Of a stretch of DNA of 64,000 bases, positions 11,298 to 22,801 are shown piece after piece (the stretch's first letter is position 1; each line of letters starts with the position of its first letter). The notes below the pieces were generated by a model. The model was not told where the DNA came from and did no database searches. It saw only the letters and a program-made list of their open reading frames with translations. The stretch covers positions 620,001 to 684,000 of the forward strand of contig JAUFSD010000007.1 of assembly GCA_033030425.1 (NCBI GenBank), in the 5' to 3' direction. Origin of the DNA: Verpa conica. Its lineage: Eukaryota; Ascomycota; Pezizomycetes; Pezizales; Morchellaceae. The position numbers were made by a program, and so were the translations under genes.

Positions 11298-12818
11298 ATG
11301 GGAGGATCAGTCTCCGTCAGTAGCCTCCTCGCTGTTCTCCTCGCGACCGGGGTCGTGGTTCCCGTACTTACAGCCGTTCGCTTGTTCATCATCATTCGTG
11401 GGTCACGGTCGCTGAAGGAACAGATCGGGAGGTTTTCAGCGACATATTTCGGAGAGGGGTTTTTGGTTGCTGTTGCGGTCTTTAATACTATTGAGACAGT
11501 ATTGTGGTTTTGGAACTCGGTGGAGGAGCTGGAGGCCGGAGGTGTGAGTGCGATTGGTGAGCGATATCTCCAGGTAAGCTTATGATTCTTCTATTTTTTC
11601 CCTTTTTTCCATTTCTTTTCCCTTTCCTCTGAGCTCCTTTCTCTTTTTATCATTTTTGAAAAGTCTTGGATGGAGGGGCTGTACATAGAGCAGCTAGTTA
11701 ATTTTTATCCTCCTCTTTTTTTCTATTAGCGAACATTCTGGGGATCCGTAACCTACATTGTCCACCTCTGGACTCTCAAAGGCGCCTTTCTATCACTTTA
11801 CTACGACCTCATACCAACACTAAATTGGAAGTCTCGATGGCTCCTCTACGTTACGACCGGATTGACGGTGCTATCCTTCCAAGGTGTTCTAGCTGGCCAA
11901 ATGATGTTTTGCAGGCCCATTACCCGGAATTGGTATGTCATACCCCGGCCCTTGCCGGCATCGCCCCAAGCTGACTGATGTAGGTCGACGGAATCAGACT
12001 TTTGTACTCATATTACATCACGGACCTGGATCATGGCATCCTCGTGGACTAACATAGCCACTGATCTCCTCAGTAGGTCACCTTCCACATCTAATCTGTG
12101 CCTTACGGAGCTGACCCGTTGATTTCCAATAGTTTCCGCTATCCCATTATGTATCATCTCAACACTCAAACTTACCACCCGCGAACGCTATGGTTTCATG
12201 GTCATCTATGCTCTTGGCTCTCTCTCGGTCCTTGCCTCGATCCTCCGGTTCTCGGTACTCAACCATGACACTAATAAGCAAACCTCCGGGTCAACATTTA
12301 TGAGCTACAACACCTCCTCTGTCAACCCTTCCGATCCGGAATCAGCAAGGAAATGGCTAAAAACACTACATTCTGTCATCCTGTGGTCCACAGTCGAGGT
12401 CCTCTGCGCCCACATTTGTTTCTGTATCCCCGCCTTCCGTGTTCTGGTACGCAAGAAGCGCCGGCCCAGTATCGCAAGCGAAGATAGTCGATGCGTCGAA
12501 AGCCGCGCTACAGTACGGAACACGCCTGTTGTTGGGGGTGGTGGGGAGTGGTTCGATTACAATCTTATTTCTCCACTCGAGGAATATCCTAATACACCAT
12601 TAACGGCAGGTTCCGGAGAGGGGCCCCGAGTGGATCGAAGGAGCTGGATAAATAGACGTTGGTCAATCATTGGGCCACCTGAAGCAAGGGTAGCTGGTGA
12701 AAGGAGCAGTGCGCCTTGGACACTAGATGGGCATGCCATAGGAGGGGACCGTAATAGTAGGGGGAGGGGGTGGACGCTGGTTGCGACTGATGAAAGGTCC
12801 TCGACTGATATGACGTGA
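11298..12818 (+). CDS. fungal rhodopsin-domain (Pth11/SAT-like) integral membrane protein
   Basis: Exons 11298-11573, 11730-11932, 11984-12072 and 12133-12818 give about 417 residues. Seven hydrophobic segments fill the first 290 residues, beginning with an N-terminal helix (LLAVLLATGVVVPVLTAVRL). The pattern around TM5 matches the fungal rhodopsin-domain family: a cysteine at the extracellular end (ESDFCTHIT), a tryptophan block (RTWIMASSW), then NIATDLLISAIPLCII. The roughly 130-residue C-terminal tail is hydrophilic and rich in Arg, Ser and Gly, as in many Pth11-like receptors. Members are thought to sense external cues, but most are uncharacterised and a ligand cannot be inferred. Confidence 0.88.
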
Positions 12819-14501
12819 TGAGGAAGATTTGGTTTTATATATTAGATGCATTTGGGGTGTGGATTCGCTTCTTTGTATATTTTTTGGGGTTCTTTTTGGG
12901 GTCGAAGACTAAGGTTGCGCATGGGCTATCCAGACTGCACGGTTGGCGTTTTTGTATGTTTTAGGGTTTCTGTACTATACTTACGGTTGGCTAATGGCCG
13001 GGAGAGGGTGTGTGGAATGGGTGTTATTGCATTGGTTCGTAAGTTGTCACTATATAACCTATTTGAGTAATCTTTACCTACAGAGCAGTTTACGATACAT
13101 GTAGTTCAGAGTTTCTAGGCCGAGTGATTGCACATGAGCAGTACGGAAAAATAATAATCCAGTAAACTGAGACGGAACGACGCCACCAAAGAAAAAAGAA
13201 AAAAAGAAAACATGAAGATATTAGTTGGTTATGAGACTTGTTCCAGGACTCCCAGAGTACTTTATTTAGCATCAAGCTAAGCTTTTAAGCGCCTGATTCA
13301 GTCTGTCCAGTCTCTTGGGGGTGAGGCACGACTTGAAGGATTTAAATTTGTCTTTCGGTTAACACACTTAATGTAAGAGTTGACACCCTTTAACCTCGAT
13401 CAGAAGGTGGTATGAGCGTCATACCAGGAGGTAGTGGGGTCCAAAAGAAAACATGAAGAAGACCTAGAAAAACTATTGGCTGCCTATACAAATGATGATC
13501 CCTCTAAGGGCTCAAGATAACACCCAAACCATAAAAGAACAAAGGGAAAAGAAGGAAAAAACCAGTGTTATAGACTACGGTTCGAGAGTACATCATTAAT
13601 CATCAAACAGTTGTATCTATATAATTTGTCCTGTATATATTTATGCGTGTAGTACGATTTCTTCCCACTAAGTAGGAATTAGCGTGAACCCTGCCACCCC
13701 CCCCCTCTCCTGCGGCCCGCTTCCCCAGGGTTTTGAAGCGGGAGGCGTTCCGGGAGGCACTATGTAAAACTTCTAACCATAGTTCTCGAATGTACCGCCT
13801 TGGTAAAGTCGCCTTGCTTGGGGGGGGTAATATTACGTTTTCTATGGTATCTCTCTCTCCTGCTGTTGTAGCGTTTTATACCGTGTGCTTTTTTCCCCTT
13901 TAATATCATTATTGACGAATGGACACCTGGAGTATATAAACCATTTATAGCAAGAGTCGTCTTTCTATAAAATCAAGATCGACAAAGCTCTATACAACCG
14001 AGCTTATATTTTCTAAAGAAAACCCAAGTCCTTATTTATTATCCATCTTTATATAGAGCACCCTCCCGCAACTATAACATTTGACGGGAAGGCTGGTAGG
14101 TCCGCAGTAGCTTCGCTAATATTTCCCTATTGTGAATCACAAATTGTGAGTAAGAAAAGAATTCCCCTAGGATCTAGGATCCGATCTATCGGTAAGCAGA
14201 CAGGCCTATATATTCTCCTAGTCATGTGTAACGTGTTGCCCCCGGGCCGAGGAGGAAATGCGTTGCATTATATTAATTATAGACTACTAGCTTTTATGGT
14301 AAAGCAAGGCACACTTGATAACCCAGTTTATCTAGTTAACTATTCTAAATCATGAGACGGGCACAGCCTAGTAGAAAATTCTAATGCTTGATATAGTCAA
14401 AAAGTGGCTATGGGGTCTTGGCAGGGACAAAAGTCATGAGTGAGAATTTATGAGTGGATATTAAAAATCTCCCCACAATATAGATAGAGCAGAGAAGGGG
14501 G
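12819..14501. other. intergenic
   Basis: No gene was recognised. It has a TACATGTA palindrome at 13096 and a possible hairpin near 13715-13745 with CCCGCTTC facing GAAGCGGG. It ends at the Pol III terminator of the tRNA pair. Confidence 0.5.
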
Positions 14502-14507
14502 AAAAAA
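14502..14507 (-). terminator. Pol III terminator (T6) after the tRNA pair
   Basis: Six T residues on the minus strand begin three bases after the 3' end of the initiator tRNA. The spacer between the two tRNAs has no T-run, so this would end a joint transcript. Confidence 0.8.
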
Positions 14508-14509
14508 GA

Positions 14510-14581
14510 TAGCAACAGCACGTTTCGATCGTGCGACCTCCGGGTTATGAGCCCGGCGCGCTTCCGCTGCGCCATGTTGCT
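14510..14581 (-). tRNA. initiator tRNA-Met (CAT)
   Basis: A 72-base cloverleaf including discriminator A. The acceptor stem AGCAACA/TGTTGCT begins with the A1:U72 pair specific to eukaryotic initiators. The anticodon stem CCGGG/CCCGG contains the three G:C pairs expected of initiators, with loop CTCATAA. The T-loop reads ATCGAAA, with A replacing the usual TT start, again initiator-specific. There is no intron. It follows tRNA-Gly by five bases. Confidence 0.95.
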
Positions 14582-14586
14582 TTGGA

Positions 14587-14668
14587 TGAATCAGCCGGGA
14601 ATCGAACCCGGGTCGGGCGCAAATCAAGTTAATGGCAAGCGCCCGTGATACCACTACACCACTGAATC
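14587..14668 (-). tRNA. tRNA-Gly (GCC) with intron
   Basis: The acceptor stem GATTCAG/CTGATTC has one T:T mismatch at the third pair. The D arm is GTGTAGTGGTATCAC and the T arm CCGGGTTCGATTCCCGG, the latter as in eukaryotic tRNA-Gly. The anticodon stem GGCGC/GCGCC encloses TTGCCA, giving anticodon GCC, plus about 11-12 extra bases (near TTAACTTGATT) after position 37, the standard place for a nuclear tRNA intron. It is the upstream member of the pair. Confidence 0.85.
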
Positions 14669-17600
14669 GGATGTCCGGTTGAAACGGCTTGATTTTATGA
14701 AACAATTTCTTCGGTGTAGAGTAGCATGCGGTTCATGAAAAGTCACTCGATTTCAAGAACGGTAAGTTTTAAGATTAGGTTTATTAAAGCTTTTAAGTGG
14801 GCTTTTCTAGTTGTTATTTTTTAATTATACAGCCGTCCCGCTATATCTTATACAAAATTCTCAGGGGATTTTATACGATATAGCAAAGAATACGTAACAG
14901 CAAATCGACTTCTACCGCTAAGAAAATATCTTAGCCAGGGATCCCGTACGGAACTGCATTATCTGGTATATTGAGGTACGGTATAACAAGGCATGACTAC
15001 ATATATATTCCTTTGTAAATTTTATATTAGCTTAAAATACTTCCCTGCTGTTTCAGGTGGTGGATTTAGGCAGAGTTCATAAGAGCTCGAGCTCGCCCCC
15101 AAAGATTTACGCCGGTAAAACCTACTAGGGATAACTTCTGGATAATAAAGGCTGGTAGAGGTAATGAAAATCATAGACAGATTAAGTTAGGGTGGACCAT
15201 TAAGCGCTTACTTGATTTTCAGTTAGCGACAACGTTCGCGCATATACGGCTGCTTAAGTACGATAGTACGATAATATAAGCTATCGCCCAGCCTATAGTC
15301 ACCTTGATGCAGCGTATATCTATGTAAATATTCTATCCATAGATATAGGAAAGTTAAGAAAGTCTATTGTAATCAAGAAATCTACTGTAGTAATCTACAT
15401 GTAGGGATGCTAAAGTGTGTACGTAGATTCATCACCTGTCACTCGCTTGTAGCATCCTTAAGCTAATACGATGAGCTACGAGATTACATAAACCCTCTCA
15501 ATATTATAGGGATGATACTAAATAACGAGATATGTTTAAGTGGTATTCGGGGTAAAAATCTTTATTATGTCTTTTTCTATAGCTATCTCCATATATATAT
15601 TTCAGTGTACAGAGGCTCGAAACTACATGTATCTCCATGTACTTACGATTAACTCATTCATTCATTCAACTACATGTAGCTATATAGATTTAGATCTACA
15701 CTCTAAGTTATAGAGTTAATGCCATTATTTTTGTTTGATATCCTCTACATAACTTGAACTAACTTTATTTTGCCTGGCCATCAAAATCTTGCAAACTAAG
15801 CCTAAAATGTGCCCCTCATATGAGAATACCAACCCAGGATTAAGCAACTAGATCTAGTAACTTTTACCTATCTACCTCATCCATACAAGTAACGGAGAGA
15901 AGATGTTATGTACTATAATATATGAATCAAGTACGTACTAAGAATGAGATAAGAAACGATTATAGTGTTAGAAATAAACTAGCCTCGAAGGCCCCCCAAA
16001 CTTGAGTGATTTCCCAAGGTGGCTAGGGATGTTGCTGCCACTCGAAGGCTTAAAAAATCTTCCAGACACCTAATAGGTCTTTCGGGCTAGGGGATGGTAG
16101 AACTATTGGAAACTTACGAGCGGTGTATAAAAATCACGCAATAAAACTCGTAAGCTCGTGTTTAGCACTAGATTGTGGGGTAATTTGAGATTAGTCCTGT
16201 TAGTTCTTAGCCATAATTCTAATAAAACCAGTTGACTCTAATGAGAGGTTCTTTTGTGGTTTTAATGTGTCTCTGATAGTTTTAGGCAAGAGATTACTGT
16301 AATTCGATAACTAATATATATACTCAACCCAAATAAGTTTATCGATCCTATGGTCTTTGTAATACGTAATAGGCTCAATGATGAGTGCGATTTCATGACT
16401 ATGTATGACTGGGTAAACACAGAAGGGCATTATGACCAACGAAATTGGGATTGGGATCTGAGAGATAATCATGGTGGGAGCAAATATTTTCACTGTATGT
16501 CCCTCACAGACACGCCACCAACGCCCGCATGAAGAGGCTGTGGGAAACAGATCATCGGAAAAACCAAAACTGGGTGAAAAAAGAAAACAGGTGAAAACAA
16601 TAAGAATTATCACCATAATCTGCAAAACTATATGATTCACCTTTTATCAATCCGAAACTAGACCAATTTCCAAGTCAATCAGTATCTGGTGGCGCGCATA
16701 AACGCGTTCAAATGAGCATCGCGGTATCGGGAAGCCTCTGCATTGTGAAGGAGGCCCAGGTGGGGGAGGGGCCTAGATGGAATATGCAAGAGCAAGTATC
16801 AAGAAACGAAACCAACCACCACGAAGCCTCCAAGCGAGAGTCTTTAGCTACATGCCGAAGACACGTACAATCTTACGACGTAAATAGACCGGATGAGAGG
16901 TGAGTACCCCCACAGCAGTAGCGAGCGCGCCTCGCTACACCCGGGCCGCGAGATGCCGTATCTTCAAAAAAGAAATTCACCTCGGCAGTCATTGCGCACG
17001 TCCTCCCCGAAAAAGGAATGCATTGCAGTCGGCATTGCATACCTATTTGGCCAGCTCGTTACCCATCATACGACCGACATCTTACCCCACTATATGCATG
17101 TACATGCCCAAGTTACGGATCGTAAGGGTCGGATGGAGCTTTAAACGGCCGTACCGGATCTCTCCCTTTCTATAGGGAAATTTGTTTTGCTTGCCCTATG
17201 CCAAGCATTTGCAATCCGCCAGCAAAGTATTATTGTGATTCAAGTGCTGTACGCCTCTTTAAAAATTGTGGTAACCAGTGATTATTACGCCATAAGCAAT
17301 CTGAGAGATGACTTCGCAATTGATGGCGCTCGCTACCCTAGGCGTTATCCAAACCCACGTGGCCAAAGTAACCGGATTATGGTACTGGAAGATTGTGCTC
17401 TACTGCATTATAAACCAAGAGGCAAGTGCTAACAAGGCCCTGTATATTTGAACTTTGGGGGAATTAGACCACAGAACCATGAGAACAAAGTACCCCCAAC
17501 TGTAACGAGGTCAGAACTCACATTATATTCCTTGTTTCATCCTAGCTAGCTAGGTAGTGATTGCATATATACGATTAACCATTCATGACTTAAGCAGATC

Positions 17601-17963
17601 AAGTAAGGCGGGATTGTTTAGATCTGCCCTATCATTCAAGTAACTTATAGGCTATTTTTATACTGGTAGAGTACCTATTGCCCATCACCCTATTTAGTCC
17701 TTGTACGTCGGGAACCCCCCTCTTTTAGTCGTGGTGAAATTAAACAATTTCCAGTCATGTACAAGGCTTTACCACGCGGAAGCAAATGGCACCTTTCCCA
17801 AAGACTTCCAGTAAGTTGTAGGCGCTACTGCGAGCTCGCCAATGCCTACCGTGATATCACCACCGTGTCACCGTTACACAAATTACAGGTGGCAAGCGGC
17901 TCCAAGATGGTGACATCCCGTTATTTATCTCACCGGTACTTAAGCTAGACATACACGTAACTA
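14669..17963. other. intergenic, AT-rich
   Basis: About 3.3 kb with no supported gene. Three TACATGTA palindromes cluster at 15396, 15624 and 15671. Short overlapping ORFs at 16900-17430 have no recognisable features. Confidence 0.5.
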
Positions 17964-18040
17964 CTCGTGTCAGGGCTAAAGTATTGGGACAGACCGGGGG
18001 TGGAGGGGTCAGCGCTCACGGAGGGTAGTGGTCAGAGCTC
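17964..18040 (+). repeat. left terminal inverted repeat, 77 bp
   Basis: Runs from CTCGTGTCAGGG inward to GTCAGAGCTC. It matches the reverse complement of the right repeat with only about two mismatches, near 18021-18024. A TA dinucleotide precedes it at 17962-17963. Confidence 0.93.
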
Positions 18041-18162
18041 ATAGAAGTGATGCGGTTAAGAGGATAGAATCAATTATTAAAGTCTGTAGTATTACAAAAA
18101 ACTAAACTAATAAAAAAATTAAACCCGAGTGCATCTGCTGTTAGAACCAAGTGTACTTGCTG

Positions 18163-19298
18163 TTAGAACCGAGTGTGCCCGCCATTTGCCTGGATAACTG
18201 CCTGGACCCGTGCAGGCATACTATCAACCAATTCTGTAATCTCGATATTCGGAATGGTAGCCCAGGCTTCCTGTACTGCCGCAGTCATATCAGGAACCGT
18301 GGTTGGCCTGTTTTCCATGCGGTGGAGAAAATCTTTCATCCTTCTCCAAACCTCTTCAATAGGGTTAAGGTCGGGAGAAGAAGCAGGCCGTTGAGGAAGG
18401 GAGGTTGTGTTGGTTGCGCGATGACTGGGTATAGCGGGCAGAGTGAGCAGGGGCTTTATCCTCCATAATACAAAGTGGTTCACCAAAGCATTTCTAACTC
18501 TCGCTGATAAATAGGAACAAGAACAGTGCAAGAATTCGCTCGAGTAGAACTTTAGCATTAACTTTTCCCATGATTTATCCCAAAAATTAAGAGAAAGTTT
18601 TCCCCTACGCTCGATATAGCCCCCTAAACCATAAGTAAACTTAATTTTCGGAATTTAGGAACTATGCAGTCCTGTTTCTCTTCTTCACCAGGCTGGCGTG
18701 TAACCCAAATATTGCCGAGTGCCACCAATATTAAATGCACTTTCATCGGTCCAAATAACACGCCGCCAATCATCAATCGACCACTCTGCATGAGCTAAAG
18801 CCCACAAGCCGTCTTGCCTTAGCGTTCTCGTTAAGGAAAGGTTTTTGTCGCGCAATTCGGCGATTATACCCTTCCGTTCTAAATGCGTCTCGAAGACTTT
18901 AGGAGATGCATTAATACCGACTAATTGGGCAATATTTGCGTAAGAGAGGCGGCGGTGATATGCACTTAGAAGTTGCCGTTTGGATAAGGCGTTGACGATC
19001 AATCTGCTGAAATGATTCTAGAGGCGACCAGAGCGAGTAGAAGAAGCAAAATTGATTTTGTTTACAATGCGGCCAACAGTAGTACGAGGGATATGAAGGG
19101 TTCGAGAAATTTTGCGGATTGTCCAGTGTGCGTGAAACGGAGAGCATGAATAAAACAGCGTTTTTCGTAACTAATTTCTTTTCCTCGGCGCTGACGCTGA
19201 TGATTATAGCCGGTAAGAACTGTTTCGAGTCGTTCTTTGGAAGTGGGAACTAAGCGAGTTGATTCTGTAATACCTAACTCGGTTGGAACTGAAGACAT
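18163..19298 (-). pseudogene. Tc1 transposase remnant
   Basis: The frame begins at 19298 and needs at least three frame changes, near 19130 (between ALRFTH and WTIRKISRTLHIP), near 18970 (before AYHRRLSYANIAQLVG) and near 18710 (after DESAFNIGG). There is also a TAG where relatives have Trp in the block VWGA (near 18627). Helix-turn-helix DNA-binding segments come first, then the DDE domain with DESAFN and DLNPIEEVW. The open tail ends at 18163 near the left repeat. It is non-functional as read. Confidence 0.9.
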
Positions 19299-19583
19299 TT
19301 TTTATAAAGAACGCAATTTCTAGTATAAAGAAAAAATATAGAATAGCGAGTGAGAAGGAGATGGAATGTAGCTCAATATCACGGCCAAAAATGCGGATTT
19401 TATACCGTAATTCCTCACGAAAAAGCGGAAAATCTCGGCATTTTAAGCCGTACAAAAGCGAGGGCTCGGCCCATCAGACTCAGTCTATTCCCTTTCTTAC
19501 ACTGTACTGCTAGTTGTCACTCTCGATTCTGACTACCAAAGTCATTACAATGTCCATCGTGATTTTTCATGGTGTTGAACTCG

Positions 19584-19660
19584 GAGCTCTGACCACTACC
19601 TCCCGTGAGCGCTGACCCCTCCACCCCCGGTCTGTCCCAATACTTTAGCCCTGACACGAG
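19584..19660 (-). repeat. right terminal inverted repeat, 77 bp
   Basis: Mirror copy of the left repeat. It is followed by TA at 19661-19662, which is also the start of a TACATGTA palindrome. Confidence 0.93.
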
Positions 19661-21993
19661 TACATGTACTCGGGGATCCTAGTTGCAGCAACCTCGCCAG
19701 CAAAAGTGATCCCACAAAAACAGGCTCAAGAGTTTCTAAGAGGTGATTCCCCGATCAATAGGTAGGTATCGGGCGGGAATCTCGGCCTTTGGAGGCTATG
19801 CTTCTGTTTCTCCCGTTGCGACACGGTATCCCGGTTTATTATCTTAATCCTAACGGAGAACAAGACACAGGGTGGGGGTGCGGCGATATGCGGAAAGCTT
19901 GATTAAACACTATACAACGTATTTCTACCCCCCTCGCAATTACGATAACTATTTCAGAAGGGTCTGGTGATAGGAATTCGGATTAGTCTTGTACAAGATG
20001 GATCATTCTTGGAAAGTATACCCTAAACGCAATTTCTTGCTTTCTCTCAAGGACCATCCGTACATACATGTAGTAAACACAAGATATGTCCGGCCCCGGT
20101 CAATGCAATGTTGGGTCTATTTACTCACGTGTTGGCGCGCGTTAGAAAATCACCAACATACTTTCATTTCTCTAATAATCTTAGGAAAGACCTGCTAGAA
20201 AAGGCCTCGTCGGTCAGCTAATATCTTTGTTTTGATTTTTCGGTAAAAGCAGCCCAGATTTGGACGCCAAGAGCCTGTAACCATAAGACGCTTGGTTCAC
20301 AAAGAACACATGGCTCTGGAACCTCAACCCTTTGGTACATGTATGATCAGCTTACTTGGGTCGTCAGCCTTGTACGTCAGTTGGGTTAAGAGTCCAGTGT
20401 CTAGAGTAGGTGTTAGATCTGATATGCTATGATGCAGTCTAGATTACTTGCAGAACCGAACCCATCATGGCCTCTGCGTCTTAGACTCAGAATCCCGTAC
20501 CAAAACTAGGTAAATCACAGGTAGATCTATCGATAGTCTCATAGCTACAATTTTCCCTGGTCAATAAAACCACGTATTACCAAGATATCGGGACCCTTAA
20601 TTGCTTATAAAACATCAGTCAGTCAATGATATCTTTCAATATCCCGTGCCTACTGGTTATATATTTCCCGGGTTTCCAAATCTTTGGTAAAGCGTGTTCT
20701 CGCTACTGTAGTGGCTTTGAGGCTCTGAAAAAAAAAGATGATTTAAGAACCAACAAATACAAAGATGCCAGTTGGTTTTCATGAGATATCACTCGCCATC
20801 GGTGATTGTGCGAAGTTTGATAGACTGCCTTCTTCGCACCTCCCCAATACGCAAAAGGGAATAAAAAGAAGGAAGGGTCGTGTTCATAAATTATTCGTTG
20901 TCCGTTCCAAGTTCATGTGCTCAGTTTATGCTCTGCATTCCTATAGCCGATTGCCTTGTTCAATTTCCCGCCGTCTGCAGAACCACGAGTTCATACCAGT
21001 AGATATTCCCAAACAATCTCGTGATATAATTTGCCACTGTGTAATTAACCGTACCTCTCGCTAAAACCCCCCCCGAAACTCCCAACGAATTGTTTTGTTG
21101 AACTTTTTATTTTTTCCTGATACGTGTGTCAGGAAGTCACAGGCTCGATAAACACGCCACTACCGAGATCTGTAGAGTTACTCGAGTAAGTATTCCGATA
21201 ACCTTCCTGTTTCCATTAATTCCCTATTCCAATGATCGGTATGAGTTGCTAGCTGTACATATCGGCCAGATTGACCCCGCTCTCATCGTCGCATCATTCG
21301 CGTCATTCGCGTCGACCCGTTGTGCATAGATAAAGGGATCGCGCGGGATATAAAATGTTTCTATTGGTTGATGCATGGGTTTTTTATGTGCATCTTAAAG
21401 CCAAACTGTCGTGGGACATGCGTGTTGTTGAAGCTTACTGTTTTCGTGTAACCGCGTATTTAACCGTGCCAAACCGCTTTGGCTATCCGACCTAAAGTTG
21501 CCTTGATTGGCGATTGGCGGGATTGCTGGCCATGTACCAATGCTGGAGGTACATGTGGAGTTGTAAAGGCGCTGAACTTTCGGATTAACTAAGGGCCCTT
21601 AAGAGCCGCATTTAGGAGATCGGGGGGGATGAAGTCTACTCTACAGACTCTACTTACAAGACGCATTATGGCGATCGATTTTTTTTTGTAAACGTGTAGC
21701 TAGGCGTTTAATTGTATGACGTCCCCACAAATCTCCAAGTTATTGGCGGCTCTGTCTGGAACCCTGTTTTTGTCTTTGATGTATTCGAAAGCCTACAACA
21801 GAATTAGCTATTATTATTTTTTAATGATTTTAATAATTTGATTTTTTTTGATCTTTTTTTTTTGTTAGAGGGTTCTCTTGTTTTCACTAGTTTCTTCAAA
21901 TTCTCTTACGGAACTTGGGGTCATGTTAATTTGTTAATTACTATTTGTACAAATCGCTAAATCCAAAAGTAAAATACCATACAATGCTTCATG
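19661..21993. other. intergenic
   Basis: No gene recognised. TACATGTA occurs at 19661, 20065 and 20336. T-rich tracts lie near 21680-21880, downstream of the GNAT gene. Confidence 0.5.
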
Positions 21994-22801
21994 TCATCGC
22001 TTGCAACTTGGCTCCCACGCCATAACTGTTCCCATATTTATGCCCTCAATACAAGGTAATCGCTCCCCTATTACTTTGAAGCCCATACTTGAGTAGAGCT
22101 TCTCCCCAACCGCACTTGACTCTATCCCAGCCCATACTCGGTCCTCAAAAGCTCTGTCCAAGCCCCACTGCACCAGATGGCGACCGATCCCCTTCCTCTG
22201 ATGGTCGGGATCGACACCGAGCCAGTGGAGGTGCCACCGGGTTTTCCTCTCGGCGGTGTCCCAGTGCTTCTTCTCAAGTTTGCTGCTCGCTATCCGTAAC
22301 CGTGTTGCCGCCACAGGATCTGCTGAAGGGTCTGGGGCGATGTATGAGTTTATTCGGTCTGTAACGTTGACAAGGAGTCTTTCAAGTCCTAATTGAATAG
22401 TTAGCTTTAAAAAAAGTTCAATGGGGGGCGTGTGTGTGTGGTATTTGGAATAAGAAGAACTTACGCAATCGTATGCCATCACGTTCAGCTTTTACTCTTT
22501 GTGCAATTGCATCATTCCCCAGTCGCTCCCACATTGCGTACCCAACAACATCGCCATTTTCTGCTTCTGCTACCAGCAGTCGCATTGACGGCTTTAGCAT
22601 TGCGTTTCGGGCATATCGGAGGCGTGTGTATCGGAATGACTCGAAGTATTCGTGTCGTCGTGGGTTTAGGTTGTCAAATAGAGCATTGTGTAGGAAGGCA
22701 AGACTGCTGATGTCTGCCACTCGATTGAGGTCCTTGACTGTAGCTTCCCGAACTTTGATGTTGATCTTGTGTGAAGGCATTGTAGATGTTGGTTTAGACA
22801 T
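21994..22801 (-). CDS. GNAT-family N-acetyltransferase
   Basis: Exons 22801-22465 and 22388-21994 give about 243 residues. I chose the ATG at 22801 because the longer frame upstream has no ATG; 22780 (MPSHKINIKV) is an alternative. GNAT enzymes move an acetyl group from acetyl-CoA to an amine. The N-terminal strand-helix block is INIKVREATVKDLNRVADIS. Motif A, which binds the CoA pyrophosphate, is WLGVDPDHQRKGIGRHLVQW with the Q/R-x-x-G-x-G/A core. Motif B-like sequence is EKLYSSMGFKVIGE. The closest general type is the small fungal GNAT with the RWHLHWL block. The substrate is unknown. Confidence 0.9.

Larger units (their letters stand above)
17964..19660 (-). mobile_element. Tc1-like DNA transposon, degenerate, 1697 bp
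   Basis: The element is bounded by 77-bp terminal inverted repeats and flanked on both sides by TA, the target duplicated by the Tc1/mariner superfamily. Its inner terminal sequence GGGCTAAAGTATTGGGACAG resembles Tc1-type ends. On the minus strand it holds the remains of one transposase gene with the Tc1 landmarks VIWTDESAFN and SSPDLNPIEEVWRRMKD (catalytic Asp and Glu). The reading frame is broken, so it cannot encode its own transposase, but the ends look well preserved. Confidence 0.93.

Noticed and set aside
18163..19298. Three separate small genes on the minus strand
   Set aside because: They are pieces of one broken Tc1 transposase bounded by inverted repeats.
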